A stretch of 64,000 nucleotides of DNA from Ignavibacteria bacterium (lineage in GTDB: Bacteria > Bacteroidota > Ignavibacteria > Tepidaquicellales > Tepidaquicellaceae), in the NCBI GenBank assembly GCA_016783945.1, contig JADHVP010000001.1:1-64000 (forward strand). The letters are read 5' to 3'. Of the stretch, positions 1 to 10,018 are shown piece after piece. Position numbers and translations under genes: made by a program. Position 1 is the first letter of the stretch. Each line of letters begins with the position of its first letter. The notes under the pieces are model-generated. The model saw only the letters and a program-made list of their open reading frames with translations, had not been told where the DNA came from and searched no databases.

Positions 1-2
1 TT

Positions 3-488
3 GCTAACGTTTTAAAAGAACTTAAATCAGACAAACGGATTTATGCATTTGATTCATTTGAAGGTATGCCAGAGGCAACTGAACTGGATAATATAAAAGA
101 TGGCGATGTGTTTTATAAAAAAGGAGTCCTGTCAAGCACCAGTCTTGAATATGTTAAATCAAAAGCAAAACATTACAAAGTTGATAATTATATAACTTTT
201 GTGAAGGGCTACTTCGAAAATACACTGAGTGAAACAATCAAACCTGAACATAAATTCTGCGTTGTTATTATTGATCCGGACCAATACGCAGGAACAAAAT
301 ATTGTTTGGAATTTTTTTATGATAAAGTTATACTGGGAGGACATATCTTTATTGATGATTACGATATAGAGGATAAGCAAAGAATTGATACACCAGGAGT
401 GAAAGTTGCTACGGATGAGTTTTTAGAAAATAAAAAAGAAAAGCCTGTTCATCTGGCTGATTCAATGTATTATTTTAAGAAATTATAG
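3..488 (+). CDS. TylF/macrocin-O-methyltransferase-like protein, 5'-truncated by window edge
   Basis: Frame 3 is open from the first base (ANVLKELKSDKRIYAFDSFEGMPE...); AFDSFEGMP and VVIIDPDQYAGTKYCLEFFYDKVILGGHIFIDDYD resemble TylF-family motifs. Confidence 0.75.
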   Translation, partial: ANVLKELKSDKRIYAFDSFEGMPEATELDNIKDGDVFYKKGVLSSTSLEYVKSKAKHYKVDNYITFVKGYFENTLSETIKPEHKFCVVIIDPDQYAGTKYCLEFFYDKVILGGHIFIDDYDIEDKQRIDTPGVKVATDEFLENKKEKPVHLADSMYYFKKL

Positions 489-509
489 AAAGGTTGTAAT
501 AAGTCTTAC

Positions 510-1460
510 ATGAAAAATAAAATTTTAATTACTGGTGGTGCTGGAAACATTGGTTCGTTCATTGTTGATCAATGTGTTGAACTCGGACATGATGTAGTAG
601 TAGTTGATAATTTTTATAACGGTAAGTTCAGAAATATTGAAAAGCATTTGTCCTCGAAAAGAATCGAATTAGAAACTATTGATATTGGCAATTGGGAAAT
701 GGTGAAATATGCTTTCGATAAGCACAAACCGGAATATGTTTCTCACCAGGCATCACTTATGATAATGGATTCAAATAAGTTTCCCAGAAAATCAATCGAA
801 ACAAATATACAGGGGACATTTAATATAATACAGGCATGTTCCGACTATGGTGTTAAAAAACTAACTTATGGTTCTTCAGCATCTGTGTATGGTAACCCAA
901 GGGTTGTCCCGGTTACGGAGGATCATCCTTTTGATAATCAAACGCTTTACGGGGCTACAAAAATTGCAAAAGAAGCACTAATGCATTCATGGGCTTTTTC
1001 GCATAACGTCCCGTTTGTTGGTTTCCGTTATTTTAATATTTACAGTGAAAGGCAGGGTTTGGGAGCATTTTATACACAGGTGTTTCAAAAATGGATTCAT
1101 GCTATTCATGAAGGCGGGGAAATAATTATGTACGGTGATGGGGAGCAAACAATGGATCTTGTACATTCGTACGATGCAGCAAAGGCTAACGTACTTGCTA
1201 TGTTCAATGATAATGTGAAGAATGAACATTTTAATGTTGGGACGGGTAAAGAAACAAGTTTGAAGGAGTTGCTTTCAATAATAGAAAATCTTATGGATAA
1301 AAAAGCCAATGTAAAGCATGTTGAAAGTGATCCTCATCTTGTTAGAAGGAGATGTGCAGCTATAGAAAAAATAACAAATCAATTAGGTTTTAAACCAACA
1401 GTAACAGTTGAGGATGGTACAAAAAGATATATCGATAATCTAATAAAAGGTAAAATCTAA
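510..1460 (+). CDS. NAD-dependent epimerase/dehydratase (UDP-glucose 4-epimerase-like)
   Basis: GGAGNIGSFIVD Rossmann motif, YGATKIAKE YxxxK motif. Confidence 0.9.
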   Translation: MKNKILITGGAGNIGSFIVDQCVELGHDVVVVDNFYNGKFRNIEKHLSSKRIELETIDIGNWEMVKYAFDKHKPEYVSHQASLMIMDSNKFPRKSIETNIQGTFNIIQACSDYGVKKLTYGSSASVYGNPRVVPVTEDHPFDNQTLYGATKIAKEALMHSWAFSHNVPFVGFRYFNIYSERQGLGAFYTQVFQKWIHAIHEGGEIIMYGDGEQTMDLVHSYDAAKANVLAMFNDNVKNEHFNVGTGKETSLKELLSIIENLMDKKANVKHVESDPHLVRRRCAAIEKITNQLGFKPTVTVEDGTKRYIDNLIKGKI

Positions 1461-2470
1461 TGCTTTTCAATAAAAAACATATTTATTTAAGATCACCTTT
1501 AAGGATTAGCTTTGTGGGCGGTGGAACTGACCTTGAATCATTTTACGAGAAGGGTGTTCCCGGACATGTAATATCATCTACAACGGACTTGTATGTCTAT
1601 GTATCACTAAAAGACATGTTCGATTCAAACGTGAGAGTACATCATTCGGAGATTGAAACAGAACCGATCACGAGTCGCATACGCCACATTTACTCAAAGA
1701 CTGCTCTCGAACATTATGGAATGTTCAAAGGCTCGGAGGTTGTGATCACATCGGATGTAATGACAACTGGTAGCGGACTCGGAGCTTCTTCTTCAATGAT
1801 GAGTGCATTATTAAGAGGTTGTTCGGAAATGAGAGGTAAGAAGATTAAAGATAATTATAAACTCGCAGAGCTAACTTATAAATTAGAGCACGAAGCAGGC
1901 AATGTAGGCGGTCGTCAGGATCAATATGCAGCAGCTTTTGGAGGATTGAATTCTATTACTTTTTCCAAAGAAAAAATAAAAGTTACTCCTGTAAAAATAT
2001 CTAACCCTAAACTTAAAGATTTTGAGGATAGACTGTTTCTCATATTTACAAACATAGCAAGAGCTTCAAAAGATATTCAGATACAGTTACAAGATAACAG
2101 CAGGGATGATAACAAAAACTATTACTTCGAGAACTTGTTAAATCTATCGTATGAATTTCTTAAAACACTTCAATCTAAAAATTCTAAAATAGACGATATT
2201 GGTAGAATACTACACGAAGCATGGCTTTTAAAAAAGAGAACTAATAAAAGCTCCACCAATCCTTACATCGATCAACTTTATGATAGTTTGCGAAAGAAAG
2301 GAGTTACGGGCGGTAAGATTCTTGGTGCCGGAGGTGGAGGTTTCTTTCTTGCTTTTGCGAAGGATCCAGATATTAAAAAGAAGATTAAGTATACTCTTTA
2401 TCCAAATTTTATAACTCTTGATGTTAAATTCAGTAAAAAAGGTACTGAGTTGCTATGGAAGAATTTTTAG
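1460..2470 (+). CDS. GHMP kinase, D-glycero-D-manno-heptose 7-phosphate kinase-like (HddA family)
   Basis: RSPLRISFVGGGTDL, GSGLGASSSMMSALL, GGKILGAGGGGFFL motifs; start overlaps previous stop. Confidence 0.85.
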   Translation: MLFNKKHIYLRSPLRISFVGGGTDLESFYEKGVPGHVISSTTDLYVYVSLKDMFDSNVRVHHSEIETEPITSRIRHIYSKTALEHYGMFKGSEVVITSDVMTTGSGLGASSSMMSALLRGCSEMRGKKIKDNYKLAELTYKLEHEAGNVGGRQDQYAAAFGGLNSITFSKEKIKVTPVKISNPKLKDFEDRLFLIFTNIARASKDIQIQLQDNSRDDNKNYYFENLLNLSYEFLKTLQSKNSKIDDIGRILHEAWLLKKRTNKSSTNPYIDQLYDSLRKKGVTGGKILGAGGGGFFLAFAKDPDIKKKIKYTLYPNFITLDVKFSKKGTELLWKNF

Positions 2471-3126
2471 GGATTTTGTTCTGCGGAGGCAGAGGAACGA
2501 GATTAGGTGAGCTTACAAATTATATCTCGAAATCATTTATACCAATTTATGATAAACCGGTTTTTAAATATGGGTTGGAGCTTTTAGAAAGATCGAAAGT
2601 TGTCGAAGAAATTGTTTTATTAACAAACACAGAAAATGATGAAAGGTTGAACACATTAGGTTATAAAACTATTATACAGGATGCCGATTTTGTTACGGAT
2701 ATGTTTTCAGGTTGGGAGTATATCAAAGAAAAAACAAAAACAAAAAAGAATGGTGTTCTTGTGCCGAGCGATAATATTTCAAATGTCAAAACGGATGGAC
2801 TTATAAATGATTTCGTAAAGCATAAAGCAGATATTGGTTTTTCACTTTTTATAATAAATGATAAGGTAAAACTTTCCCAGATGGGTTGTTACAATGTTGA
2901 TGAGGGTAAGTATTATTATAAAAGTAATTTTCTTAAAACTAACAAAGGTGTTATTGCACCATTCATAGTTAGGAATAATATCAGAGTTACAGACTTTAGT
3001 CATGCAGTAGTTGATACAAAGGTTATATACAGAGAACACAATGGCTATTGGTTTGATATAGGAGATAAGGACAGTATCTTAGAAGCTTCAAAGTGGAGAG
3101 AGCAACGTGTGAAAGGCAAAAGATAA
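2455..3126 (+). CDS. sugar-phosphate nucleotidyltransferase
   Basis: GILFCGGRGTRLGELT...SKSFIPIYDKP signature; overlaps upstream kinase. Confidence 0.85.
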   Translation: MEEFLGILFCGGRGTRLGELTNYISKSFIPIYDKPVFKYGLELLERSKVVEEIVLLTNTENDERLNTLGYKTIIQDADFVTDMFSGWEYIKEKTKTKKNGVLVPSDNISNVKTDGLINDFVKHKADIGFSLFIINDKVKLSQMGCYNVDEGKYYYKSNFLKTNKGVIAPFIVRNNIRVTDFSHAVVDTKVIYREHNGYWFDIGDKDSILEASKWREQRVKGKR

Positions 3127-3179
3127 AATCTAAAATGAATTTATTAAATGTTTGATCGCATAAAAAATTAAATTATTGT

Positions 3180-4490
3180 TTGAGATATATAATCAATTTT
3201 TTTTCAAAGTTAGGTATAGATTCAATATCGAAGTTATTGAGTCTAATAACTTTGCCAATTATTACAAGAAGTTTAGGACCTGATGGGTATGGACAGTTTG
3301 TTTATTTAACTATAGTTCTTTCTTATTTCGGTTTTTTTGTAGACTTCGGATATATTAATTATGGAACGAATGAGATATTTAACAGGAAAAGCTCAAGTGA
3401 AGTTGTCAATAATATTGTGGCTTTGCGATTGATAACTGCTTTGATCTCAATACTATTTATATTTGTCGCAGGATATTTTTTATTCCCTGATTCCTTTTAT
3501 GTTTTGCTATTGATTTATTCTGCAAGTTTTTTCTTTCAGGCATTTTCGATCAAGTATTATTATCTTGCACATCAAAGATTATATTATAACTCTTTATCCG
3601 AATTAGTTAGTCAGGTTATTTTTGTGATTTCTATTTTGATAATATTTATTTATTCGGCTACTATTCAGACGTTGGTTTTACTGACTTTGCTGCAGACACT
3701 GATAAGTTCTTTAATGCTGGTAATTCCATATTATAGAAAGTATAAGTTTAAATTTAATTTTAGTTTAAAAGAAAACCTTATAATTTTTAAGAACTCTTCG
3801 AAGCTTGGTTTCGCAGCGAAGTTTGAAGGATTAACAGTATCATTTATACCGTTTCTTTTAGGATTACTTGTATCTGAGGAAGCAGTCGGTATCTTTGGTG
3901 TTCCTTTAAAAATATTCTTAGCATTACTCGCAGTTGTTCAGGGTATAAGCATGACATTAATGCCGGATATTTTTAAAAATTTTAAAAGTGATATAAAATT
4001 GCAAAAGAGTAGAATTGGATTGTTCTTTTATTCTTTTCTTACGACGGGAATAGTTCTTGCGTTTATTATTTACTTTGGTTCAGATATAATAGTATCACTT
4101 TTTTTTGGTACTAAGTTCATCGAGTCTGTAAGTATATTAAAGATTTTTTCAATTACAATTATTTTATGGTCAGTACTGATGTTCTTGGGTCTTATAATCA
4201 TAGCGTTGAACAGATATACTTATTATTTGTATTTAACGGCAAGCTCAGCAATTCTTTCGGTGTCACTTTCAATCGTTTTAATAAACCTGTTCGGTTTAAC
4301 TGGTGCTGGATTCGTTCTTCCATTAACAGCTTTCGGATCAATTGTTTTAGCATTTTACTTTTTATCAGGTTCTTTTAAAAATATTGATTATTCATTTTCT
4401 AAAATGTTTTCTTTTAGTAATGCCTTTGCAGAATTAAAAAGTTTGGTATTCCAAAGATCGGTCAGCAAGCAAAAAAGTGATAGAAATTAA
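3180..4490 (+). CDS. Wzx-like flippase/polysaccharide biosynthesis transporter (copy 1)
   Basis: Polytopic 436 aa, N-terminus SKLLSLITLPIITRSLGPDGYGQFVYLT typical of MATE/Wzx family. Confidence 0.85.
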   Translation: MRYIINFFSKLGIDSISKLLSLITLPIITRSLGPDGYGQFVYLTIVLSYFGFFVDFGYINYGTNEIFNRKSSSEVVNNIVALRLITALISILFIFVAGYFLFPDSFYVLLLIYSASFFFQAFSIKYYYLAHQRLYYNSLSELVSQVIFVISILIIFIYSATIQTLVLLTLLQTLISSLMLVIPYYRKYKFKFNFSLKENLIIFKNSSKLGFAAKFEGLTVSFIPFLLGLLVSEEAVGIFGVPLKIFLALLAVVQGISMTLMPDIFKNFKSDIKLQKSRIGLFFYSFLTTGIVLAFIIYFGSDIIVSLFFGTKFIESVSILKIFSITIILWSVLMFLGLIIIALNRYTYYLYLTASSAILSVSLSIVLINLFGLTGAGFVLPLTAFGSIVLAFYFLSGSFKNIDYSFSKMFSFSNAFAELKSLVFQRSVSKQKSDRN

Positions 4491-4495
4491 AATAA

Positions 4496-5371
4496 TTGCA
4501 TAAAGCATTGAATAATAGTAAATCGATAATGATATTAGGTGCGAGCGGGATAACAGGAGCTGCGATAGCTAAAAGAACGAAATCAGATTACAACGTATCG
4601 GGAACATACTTTCAGAATGACTATGCTGTAGGAATTAAATTGTTTAAAAATAATTTAAAGAATAAAGAAGAATTAAAAAATCTTTTTGATTTTGTAAAAC
4701 CAAATGTAGTTATTAATTGCGCAGGTGCAACTTCAATACCCGAATGTGAAAAAAATCCTGAAGAAGCATACTTGTTGAATGTTAAAGCTGTTGAAGATAT
4801 TTGTATGCTAGTAGATAAGTTTAAAGCTAAAGGAATTTTTTTATCAACTGATTCGATTTTTTCCGGAGTAAATAAAAACAGAGATTATGTTGAAGAGGAT
4901 GTTGCAAAACCCAGAACGGTTTATGGAAAAACGAAGTTGGAGGGTGAAGCTCTCGTAAAAAAGTATCATAACAATCACCTGATTCTTAGAATATCGCTTG
5001 TGTATGGAAACAGCCCTTCAGGGATTAGAGGTGCGGATGAAAAAGTGATAAACAGTATTAAAAGAAATGAAAATTATAAAGCTTTCACAGATGAGTTCAG
5101 ATGCCCGACATCAGTTGATGATATTGCTGAAGTAGTTGTTAGATTACTCGAAGGAAATCATCAAGGTATATATAATGTATGCGGTCCAGTGAAGGTAAGC
5201 AGGTATGAGTTTGCTTGCGGTGTTGCTGTAAGGAATGGATATTCTGAAAATAATGTAACGCCTGTTCTACTTGTGGAGAGTTCCGATAGAGATATTAGAT
5301 CACCTGATTTGGGAATGAGTTGTGAAAAGCTTATTAAAGTAATAAACTACAAGTTGAACTATCATTATTAA
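4496..5371 (+). CDS. RmlD-like SDR sugar nucleotide reductase
   Basis: ILGASGITGAAIAKR, VINCAGATSIPECEKNPEEAYLLN, STDSIFSG, YGKTKLEGE. Confidence 0.85.
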   Translation: MHKALNNSKSIMILGASGITGAAIAKRTKSDYNVSGTYFQNDYAVGIKLFKNNLKNKEELKNLFDFVKPNVVINCAGATSIPECEKNPEEAYLLNVKAVEDICMLVDKFKAKGIFLSTDSIFSGVNKNRDYVEEDVAKPRTVYGKTKLEGEALVKKYHNNHLILRISLVYGNSPSGIRGADEKVINSIKRNENYKAFTDEFRCPTSVDDIAEVVVRLLEGNHQGIYNVCGPVKVSRYEFACGVAVRNGYSENNVTPVLLVESSDRDIRSPDLGMSCEKLIKVINYKLNYHY

Positions 5372-5404
5372 GGAAACTGATTTTTTATATCTGATTTTTA
5401 AAAC

Positions 5405-6022
5405 TTGATGAAAAAGATTATTAGAAAAATTAAGTTTATAATTAAAAATACTAGTTTTCAATTTGATAAGCTGTATATATATAGAATTAATTTAATTGGA
5501 ATTAAAAGAACAAGTAATAATTTTAAAATAGTGCAAACAAATTCGATTGATGATCTTAAGGAAATTATTCAAGAACGAGAAGATTCTTTTCAAAAGAGGT
5601 ATATGAATTGGTTTTCAAAAGGATTGATATGTTTTATTATAAAAGAAGAAAAATCTACTATTGGTATTTTATGGTTAGCAAATAAAAAAGAGGTTCCATT
5701 AGAATTTGGTTTTAAACAAAGATTAAAAAACGATAGCGAAGCTGGTTTAATTGATGCGTATGTGTTAAAAGAAAAAAGAGGAAAAGGGGTATACAAAACC
5801 ATCTGGAATAAAGCAGTGGAAGAAGCCAAAAAATTAGGGATTAAAACACTATATGGCTATGTTCTGCATAATAACATGCAATCAATTAAAGCACATTACA
5901 AATTGGGTATGAAGGATGTTTATCAAATATTATATTACATTAGAATACTTTGGTTCAATTTCTATTTTAAAAAAACATTTAAAAATTATAAAGACATTTC
6001 CTCTCTAAAAAAATTGAATTGA
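5405..6022 (+). CDS. GNAT-family N-acetyltransferase
   Basis: LIDAYVLKEKRGKGVYKTIWNKAVEEAKKLGIKTLYGYVLHNNMQSIKAHYKLGM. Confidence 0.7.
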   Translation: MMKKIIRKIKFIIKNTSFQFDKLYIYRINLIGIKRTSNNFKIVQTNSIDDLKEIIQEREDSFQKRYMNWFSKGLICFIIKEEKSTIGILWLANKKEVPLEFGFKQRLKNDSEAGLIDAYVLKEKRGKGVYKTIWNKAVEEAKKLGIKTLYGYVLHNNMQSIKAHYKLGMKDVYQILYYIRILWFNFYFKKTFKNYKDISSLKKLN

Positions 6023-6073
6023 AATAATTTTTGGATAGAGCATTAAATCAAAATAAGGATCTTGCTATAATCA

Positions 6074-6808
6074 GTGTTTTCTCAGAGGATTTTAAAAGAA
6101 TGTTTGAGTAGTTATATGAACGTTGTTATAATGCAGCCGTTTTATCTTTTTTTAAGAAAACATTTTCACCAGGTGAAGAGGGCTGATTTGTATATATTTA
6201 TGGATGATACTCAGTTCGTAAAGAATTCCCATCATAACAGGAACAGGATTAAATCGCAAAATGGTTTGCTGTGGTTGACTGTTCCGGTATATCACAAGGG
6301 TAAGTTTGGACAAAGGATAATGGATGTTGAAATAGACAATAACAAAAATTGGAGACAAAAACATTGGCAGAGTATAAAGATGTGCTATTCAAAAGCTCCT
6401 TACTTCAAATGCTATGAAGATTTTTTCGAAAATGTATATCAAAAAGATTGGGATAACTTAGCAAATTTGAATATTTATTTAATTGAAAACATTTCTAAGT
6501 TACTTGGAATAGATGACACTGAGTTTAAAAAATTATCTGAGCTTAATATTGATAATGATAACCCAACACAACGATTAATTGACATCTGTGAAAGTGTTGG
6601 AGCGGATAGGTATATTATAGGTACACGAGCAAAAGATTACATGGAAGAATGGAGATGGAAGAAAACTAATGTCGAGCTGGAATATTTCGAACCGGAATAT
6701 TTTCCTTATCCTCAGCTTTGGGGCGAGTTTCAAGAACATTGTGCAATAATTGATTTGTTGTTTAACTGTGGAGAAAAATCCGGGGAATATATATGGAGAA
6801 AGAGTTAA
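6074..6808 (+). CDS. WbqC-like family protein
   Basis: VVIMQPFYLFLRKHFHQVKRADLYIFMDDTQFVKNSHHNRNRIKSQNGLLWLTVPV; the true start is probably the internal ATG (MNVVIMQP). Confidence 0.85.
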   Translation: MFSQRILKECLSSYMNVVIMQPFYLFLRKHFHQVKRADLYIFMDDTQFVKNSHHNRNRIKSQNGLLWLTVPVYHKGKFGQRIMDVEIDNNKNWRQKHWQSIKMCYSKAPYFKCYEDFFENVYQKDWDNLANLNIYLIENISKLLGIDDTEFKKLSELNIDNDNPTQRLIDICESVGADRYIIGTRAKDYMEEWRWKKTNVELEYFEPEYFPYPQLWGEFQEHCAIIDLLFNCGEKSGEYIWRKS

Positions 6809-6924
6809 GCTTAAAAGTTTTCTTAAAGGAAATCAGAAGAAAAAATTGAAATGAATGCTATGAGTTATCTTTTTATTAAAACGAAAATATGTATTTTTAA
6901 GATAGCGAATACTTTTGGTGTTGA

Positions 6925-7920
6925 ATGAATAAAGACATAAAAAAAAATATTCCCGACATAAAGGAAAGGATTTCTATTCTTATTCCTACATATAATGTCA
7001 TCAAGTATCTTGGAGAATGTCTTGATAGCATTGTTTCGCAATCATATAAGAATTTCGAGATAATAATTTGTGACGATCATTCAAAAGAAGATGAGTTTGA
7101 CAGGATAAAATCGATTGTTAGTAAGTACAACGAAAAATGTGAGTCCATATCCCTGCATAGAAATGAGACTAATCTGGGCTATCAAAGAAATTGGAATAAG
7201 TGTATTGAGTTAGCAAATACAGAAATGATTCATATATTACATGCTGATGATGTTTTTCATGATAGTGAAGTGATCTCAAAGCTCGTAAGATTTTTAAATG
7301 ATAATAAAGATTTTGCTTTAGTGGGAGGTCTTGTTGATATTATCGATGCTAAAGGTAAGCTGATTAGTGAGTCCAAAGGCAATAGTGATAAGGTCTGGCA
7401 AAAAGGACAGGTATACGAATTTGTAACACAAAAGAATTCGCACATTTATTGTTCTACAGTAATGATGAGGAAGTCTTTCGTAAAGCAGGTAGGATGGTTC
7501 GATCCGGAAATTGAGGGTGCTGATGAAGAGTTATGGCCTAGGGTTTTAACAAAGTTTTCAATTGCTGAATTAGGAGAACCTCTGGTTTTTCACAGGATTC
7601 ATCCTGAACAAGCCGAATCAAAATTCTGGTTTAATAAAAGACTTGCTAAAGATGTCTGGAATATGTTCGAGGTTGTTATTAATTATGAAAAAAGAAAACA
7701 CTTAAAGAAGAGAATGAAAAAGCATTTCAAGAAGAAATTTTCGAGGAGTGCTTTACATGTTGCAGATAGGGTTCTTAATGAGTTTCAGTCGAAAAAAATG
7801 TCATTGTGGCATTTATGGGTTTCGCTGCGATTTGATCCATTAATAGTTTTGAAACGTAAAGCGTACTGGGTAGTTTTGGTACGTAATTTAAGATCGAAAA
7901 AATCCTTAGCAAAAAAATAA
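6925..7920 (+). CDS. glycosyltransferase family 2
   Basis: ISILIPTYNVIKYLGECLDSIVSQSYKNFEIIICDDHS, HADDV. Confidence 0.9.
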   Translation: MNKDIKKNIPDIKERISILIPTYNVIKYLGECLDSIVSQSYKNFEIIICDDHSKEDEFDRIKSIVSKYNEKCESISLHRNETNLGYQRNWNKCIELANTEMIHILHADDVFHDSEVISKLVRFLNDNKDFALVGGLVDIIDAKGKLISESKGNSDKVWQKGQVYEFVTQKNSHIYCSTVMMRKSFVKQVGWFDPEIEGADEELWPRVLTKFSIAELGEPLVFHRIHPEQAESKFWFNKRLAKDVWNMFEVVINYEKRKHLKKRMKKHFKKKFSRSALHVADRVLNEFQSKKMSLWHLWVSLRFDPLIVLKRKAYWVVLVRNLRSKKSLAKK

Positions 7921-7933
7921 AAGACAATCAATT

Positions 7934-8596
7934 TTGAGTAAATATAAGAATTTTTTAAAAGCGATTTTTTTTGAAAAGTTATTTAGTGATTTACTGTTTT
8001 TAAATTTATTAAAGAAAAATTTCGATGACGTTAAGACAGTCTTAGAATTAGGTGCTGGAGAGGATAGCTATATAAATTTTGTTGATCGTAAGTTTAAAAT
8101 TACAGCTTTAGATCTTCACAAGGCTTCCATAGAGATGTCTAAAGAACATAATAATTTTGATGAGTATATTCCTCGGAGATGCGAGAGAAATAACAACTAT
8201 TTTCGATCGTGATTTATTCGATGTCGTAACGTCCTTTGACCTTATTGAACATTTTGAAAAAAACGAAGGCTTAAGGTTGTTAGAGGATATGACTATAATT
8301 GCGAAAAAAAAGTTGTTGTATATACACCGAACGGTTACGTCCCGCAGAAAGCGACTGTAGACAATCCATTTCAGGAACATAAATCAGGTTGGACGTTACA
8401 AGAGATGGAAAAGTTAGGATTTAAAGTTTTCGGTGTTAACGGTTTCAAAAAACTACGCGGTATTTATGCTGTTCCTAAGATAAAACCTCGTGAGTTAGGA
8501 AATTTTGTGTGCAGTATAAGTCAGGTTTTATTAAAACTGATGGGATTAAACAAATTCTCTTATGGAATATTATGTGTTAAAGAAGTTAGTCAGTGA
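7934..8596 (+). pseudogene. class I SAM methyltransferase interrupted by two compensating frameshifts
   Basis: Three consecutive ORFs (7934-8212, 8157-8360, 8405-8596) read as one protein after removing one C near 8172 and adding one A at the A8 run near 8295: VLELGAGED...DEYILGDAREI...VVTSFDLIEHFE...KVVVYTPNGYVPQ...HKSGWTLQEMEKLGF. Confidence 0.8.
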
Positions 8597-8775
8597 GTGG
8601 TATAATCTTTTCACCTAAAGGAAATTATATTCCAAGACAGTTGTTTTCTTTATTAAATATTGAAGTCCACCACGAAAACCTTTCACTTGGACCATTTCCC
8701 CCAAAGTCAATTATCTTTTTTGAATCATATTATACATTGATATTACTATACAAATTATATACTTTTTTCGCTTAA
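8593..8775 (+). CDS. short hypothetical ORF, possibly a truncated gene start
   Basis: GTG start overlaps the upstream TGA (GTGA); 60 aa; no family recognised. Confidence 0.3.
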   Translation: MSGIIFSPKGNYIPRQLFSLLNIEVHHENLSLGPFPPKSIIFFESYYTLILLYKLYTFFA

Positions 8776-8790
8776 TTTGAACAAATTGAT

Positions 8791-9012
8791 ATGTACAAAA
8801 CGTTTCCGGAAAATATTAAATTACCTGATTTAGAGGAAGAAATATTAGCTTATTGGAAAGATAATAACGTTTCTAAAAAAAGTATTTCTTCCCAAACCTA
8901 TAGCAAGACATTTACATTTTATGGAGTTCCCCCCACAACCAATGGACTGTCGGGAATTCATCATGTCATTTCAAGAGCGGTAAGAAAATTTAAAGTAAAT
9001 AAGGAAATATAA
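8791..9012 (+). pseudogene. N-terminal fragment of isoleucyl-tRNA synthetase
   Basis: MYKTFPENIKLPDLEEEILAYWKDNNVSKKS...FTFYGVPPTTNGLSGIHHVISRAVRKF matches the IleRS N-terminus pattern (PPxxNGxxGIHHV, class I HIGH region); ends after 73 aa. Confidence 0.8.
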
Positions 9013-9015
9013 CCC

Positions 9016-9723
9016 ATGCTAAAGAGAATTGTTAAATGGTTCTTTGCGATATTTGGTCTTGATGTTAAAAGAACTTCTACCATAATTCGAGACAAGAGCC
9101 AATGTTATACGCTTTATAAATATTTAAATAAAGATGGAACATTTGATTTCGAAACTTATCGGCAAATACAAGAAGCTGGTAACAAAGTCAAGATTGAGTT
9201 GGTTTGGGCGATCGAAGAAAATATTGCTTTCCTTTCAGACTACATCAAAAAACTAATAGGAACACCGGAATTTGGAATCTGCCATGGAACACGAAGGGGA
9301 AAGGAACAGGAATGGTTCAGGAAATACCTTGAATGTGAAGTAATCGGCACCGAGATATCAGAAACTGCAGAACAATTTCCATATACAATTCAATGGGATT
9401 TTAATGAAACAAAACATGAATGGATAAATGCAACGGACTTCATTTACAGTAATTCATTCGATCATAGTTATGACCCAGAAAAGTGCCTTGATGCATGGAT
9501 GAGCTGTATTAAAACAGGAGGTATTTGTATTATTGAGCATGGTTCATCCCACGAACCTTACGGAGCAAATCAACTTGATCCGTTTGGTGCTCATATTGTT
9601 CAGATGCCTTACCTGATAACAACTTGGGGAAAAGGTAAATACGGTGTACGTGAAATCCTTAAAGCCCCAAAAAAATTTGAGGGAGTAGATTATCTTTACT
9701 TTATAGTTGTTCAAAAGTATTAA
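9016..9723 (+). CDS. SAM-dependent methyltransferase-like protein
   Basis: GICHGTRRGKEQEWFRKYL..EVIGTEISETA..FIYSNSFDHSYDPEKCLDAWMSCIKTGGICIIEHG. Confidence 0.7.
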   Translation: MLKRIVKWFFAIFGLDVKRTSTIIRDKSQCYTLYKYLNKDGTFDFETYRQIQEAGNKVKIELVWAIEENIAFLSDYIKKLIGTPEFGICHGTRRGKEQEWFRKYLECEVIGTEISETAEQFPYTIQWDFNETKHEWINATDFIYSNSFDHSYDPEKCLDAWMSCIKTGGICIIEHGSSHEPYGANQLDPFGAHIVQMPYLITTWGKGKYGVREILKAPKKFEGVDYLYFIVVQKY

Positions 9724-10018
9724 ACTGCAAGAAGCATTGAAAAAAGTTTCTTTTAATATCCTAAATTCACACTCCTGTTTGTATTCGGTTTAATTAGATG
9801 AACCTAACACCAGTAGTTCAATAACAATTCATCGACCAATCAGTGTGTTTATTGAGATTTCGAATTTCAAGACGATATGGTCTGGATCCTTTTTACCTAT
9901 CTGAGTCATTGCAAATGGTCAATATGATTTCCGCTTCGTTTGATTTGATAAATCAAGAACCTCTGAAAAACAATGCAAAAAAACGCCAAAAATTTGGCAA
10001 TCGAGTGTTGTAAATAAT

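Noticed and set aside
159-380. Numerous 60-125 aa antisense or out-of-frame ORFs in the track (e.g. 159-380, 987-1229, 42089-42463, 56091-56609)
   Set aside because: They lie opposite or inside well-supported genes, lack family motifs and are expected by chance.
8288-8296. A8 tract as a simple phase-variation switch
   Set aside because: A second independent frameshift about 120 bp upstream must also be corrected, so slippage at A8 alone cannot restore the protein. Homopolymers of 8 are also common in this AT-rich DNA.
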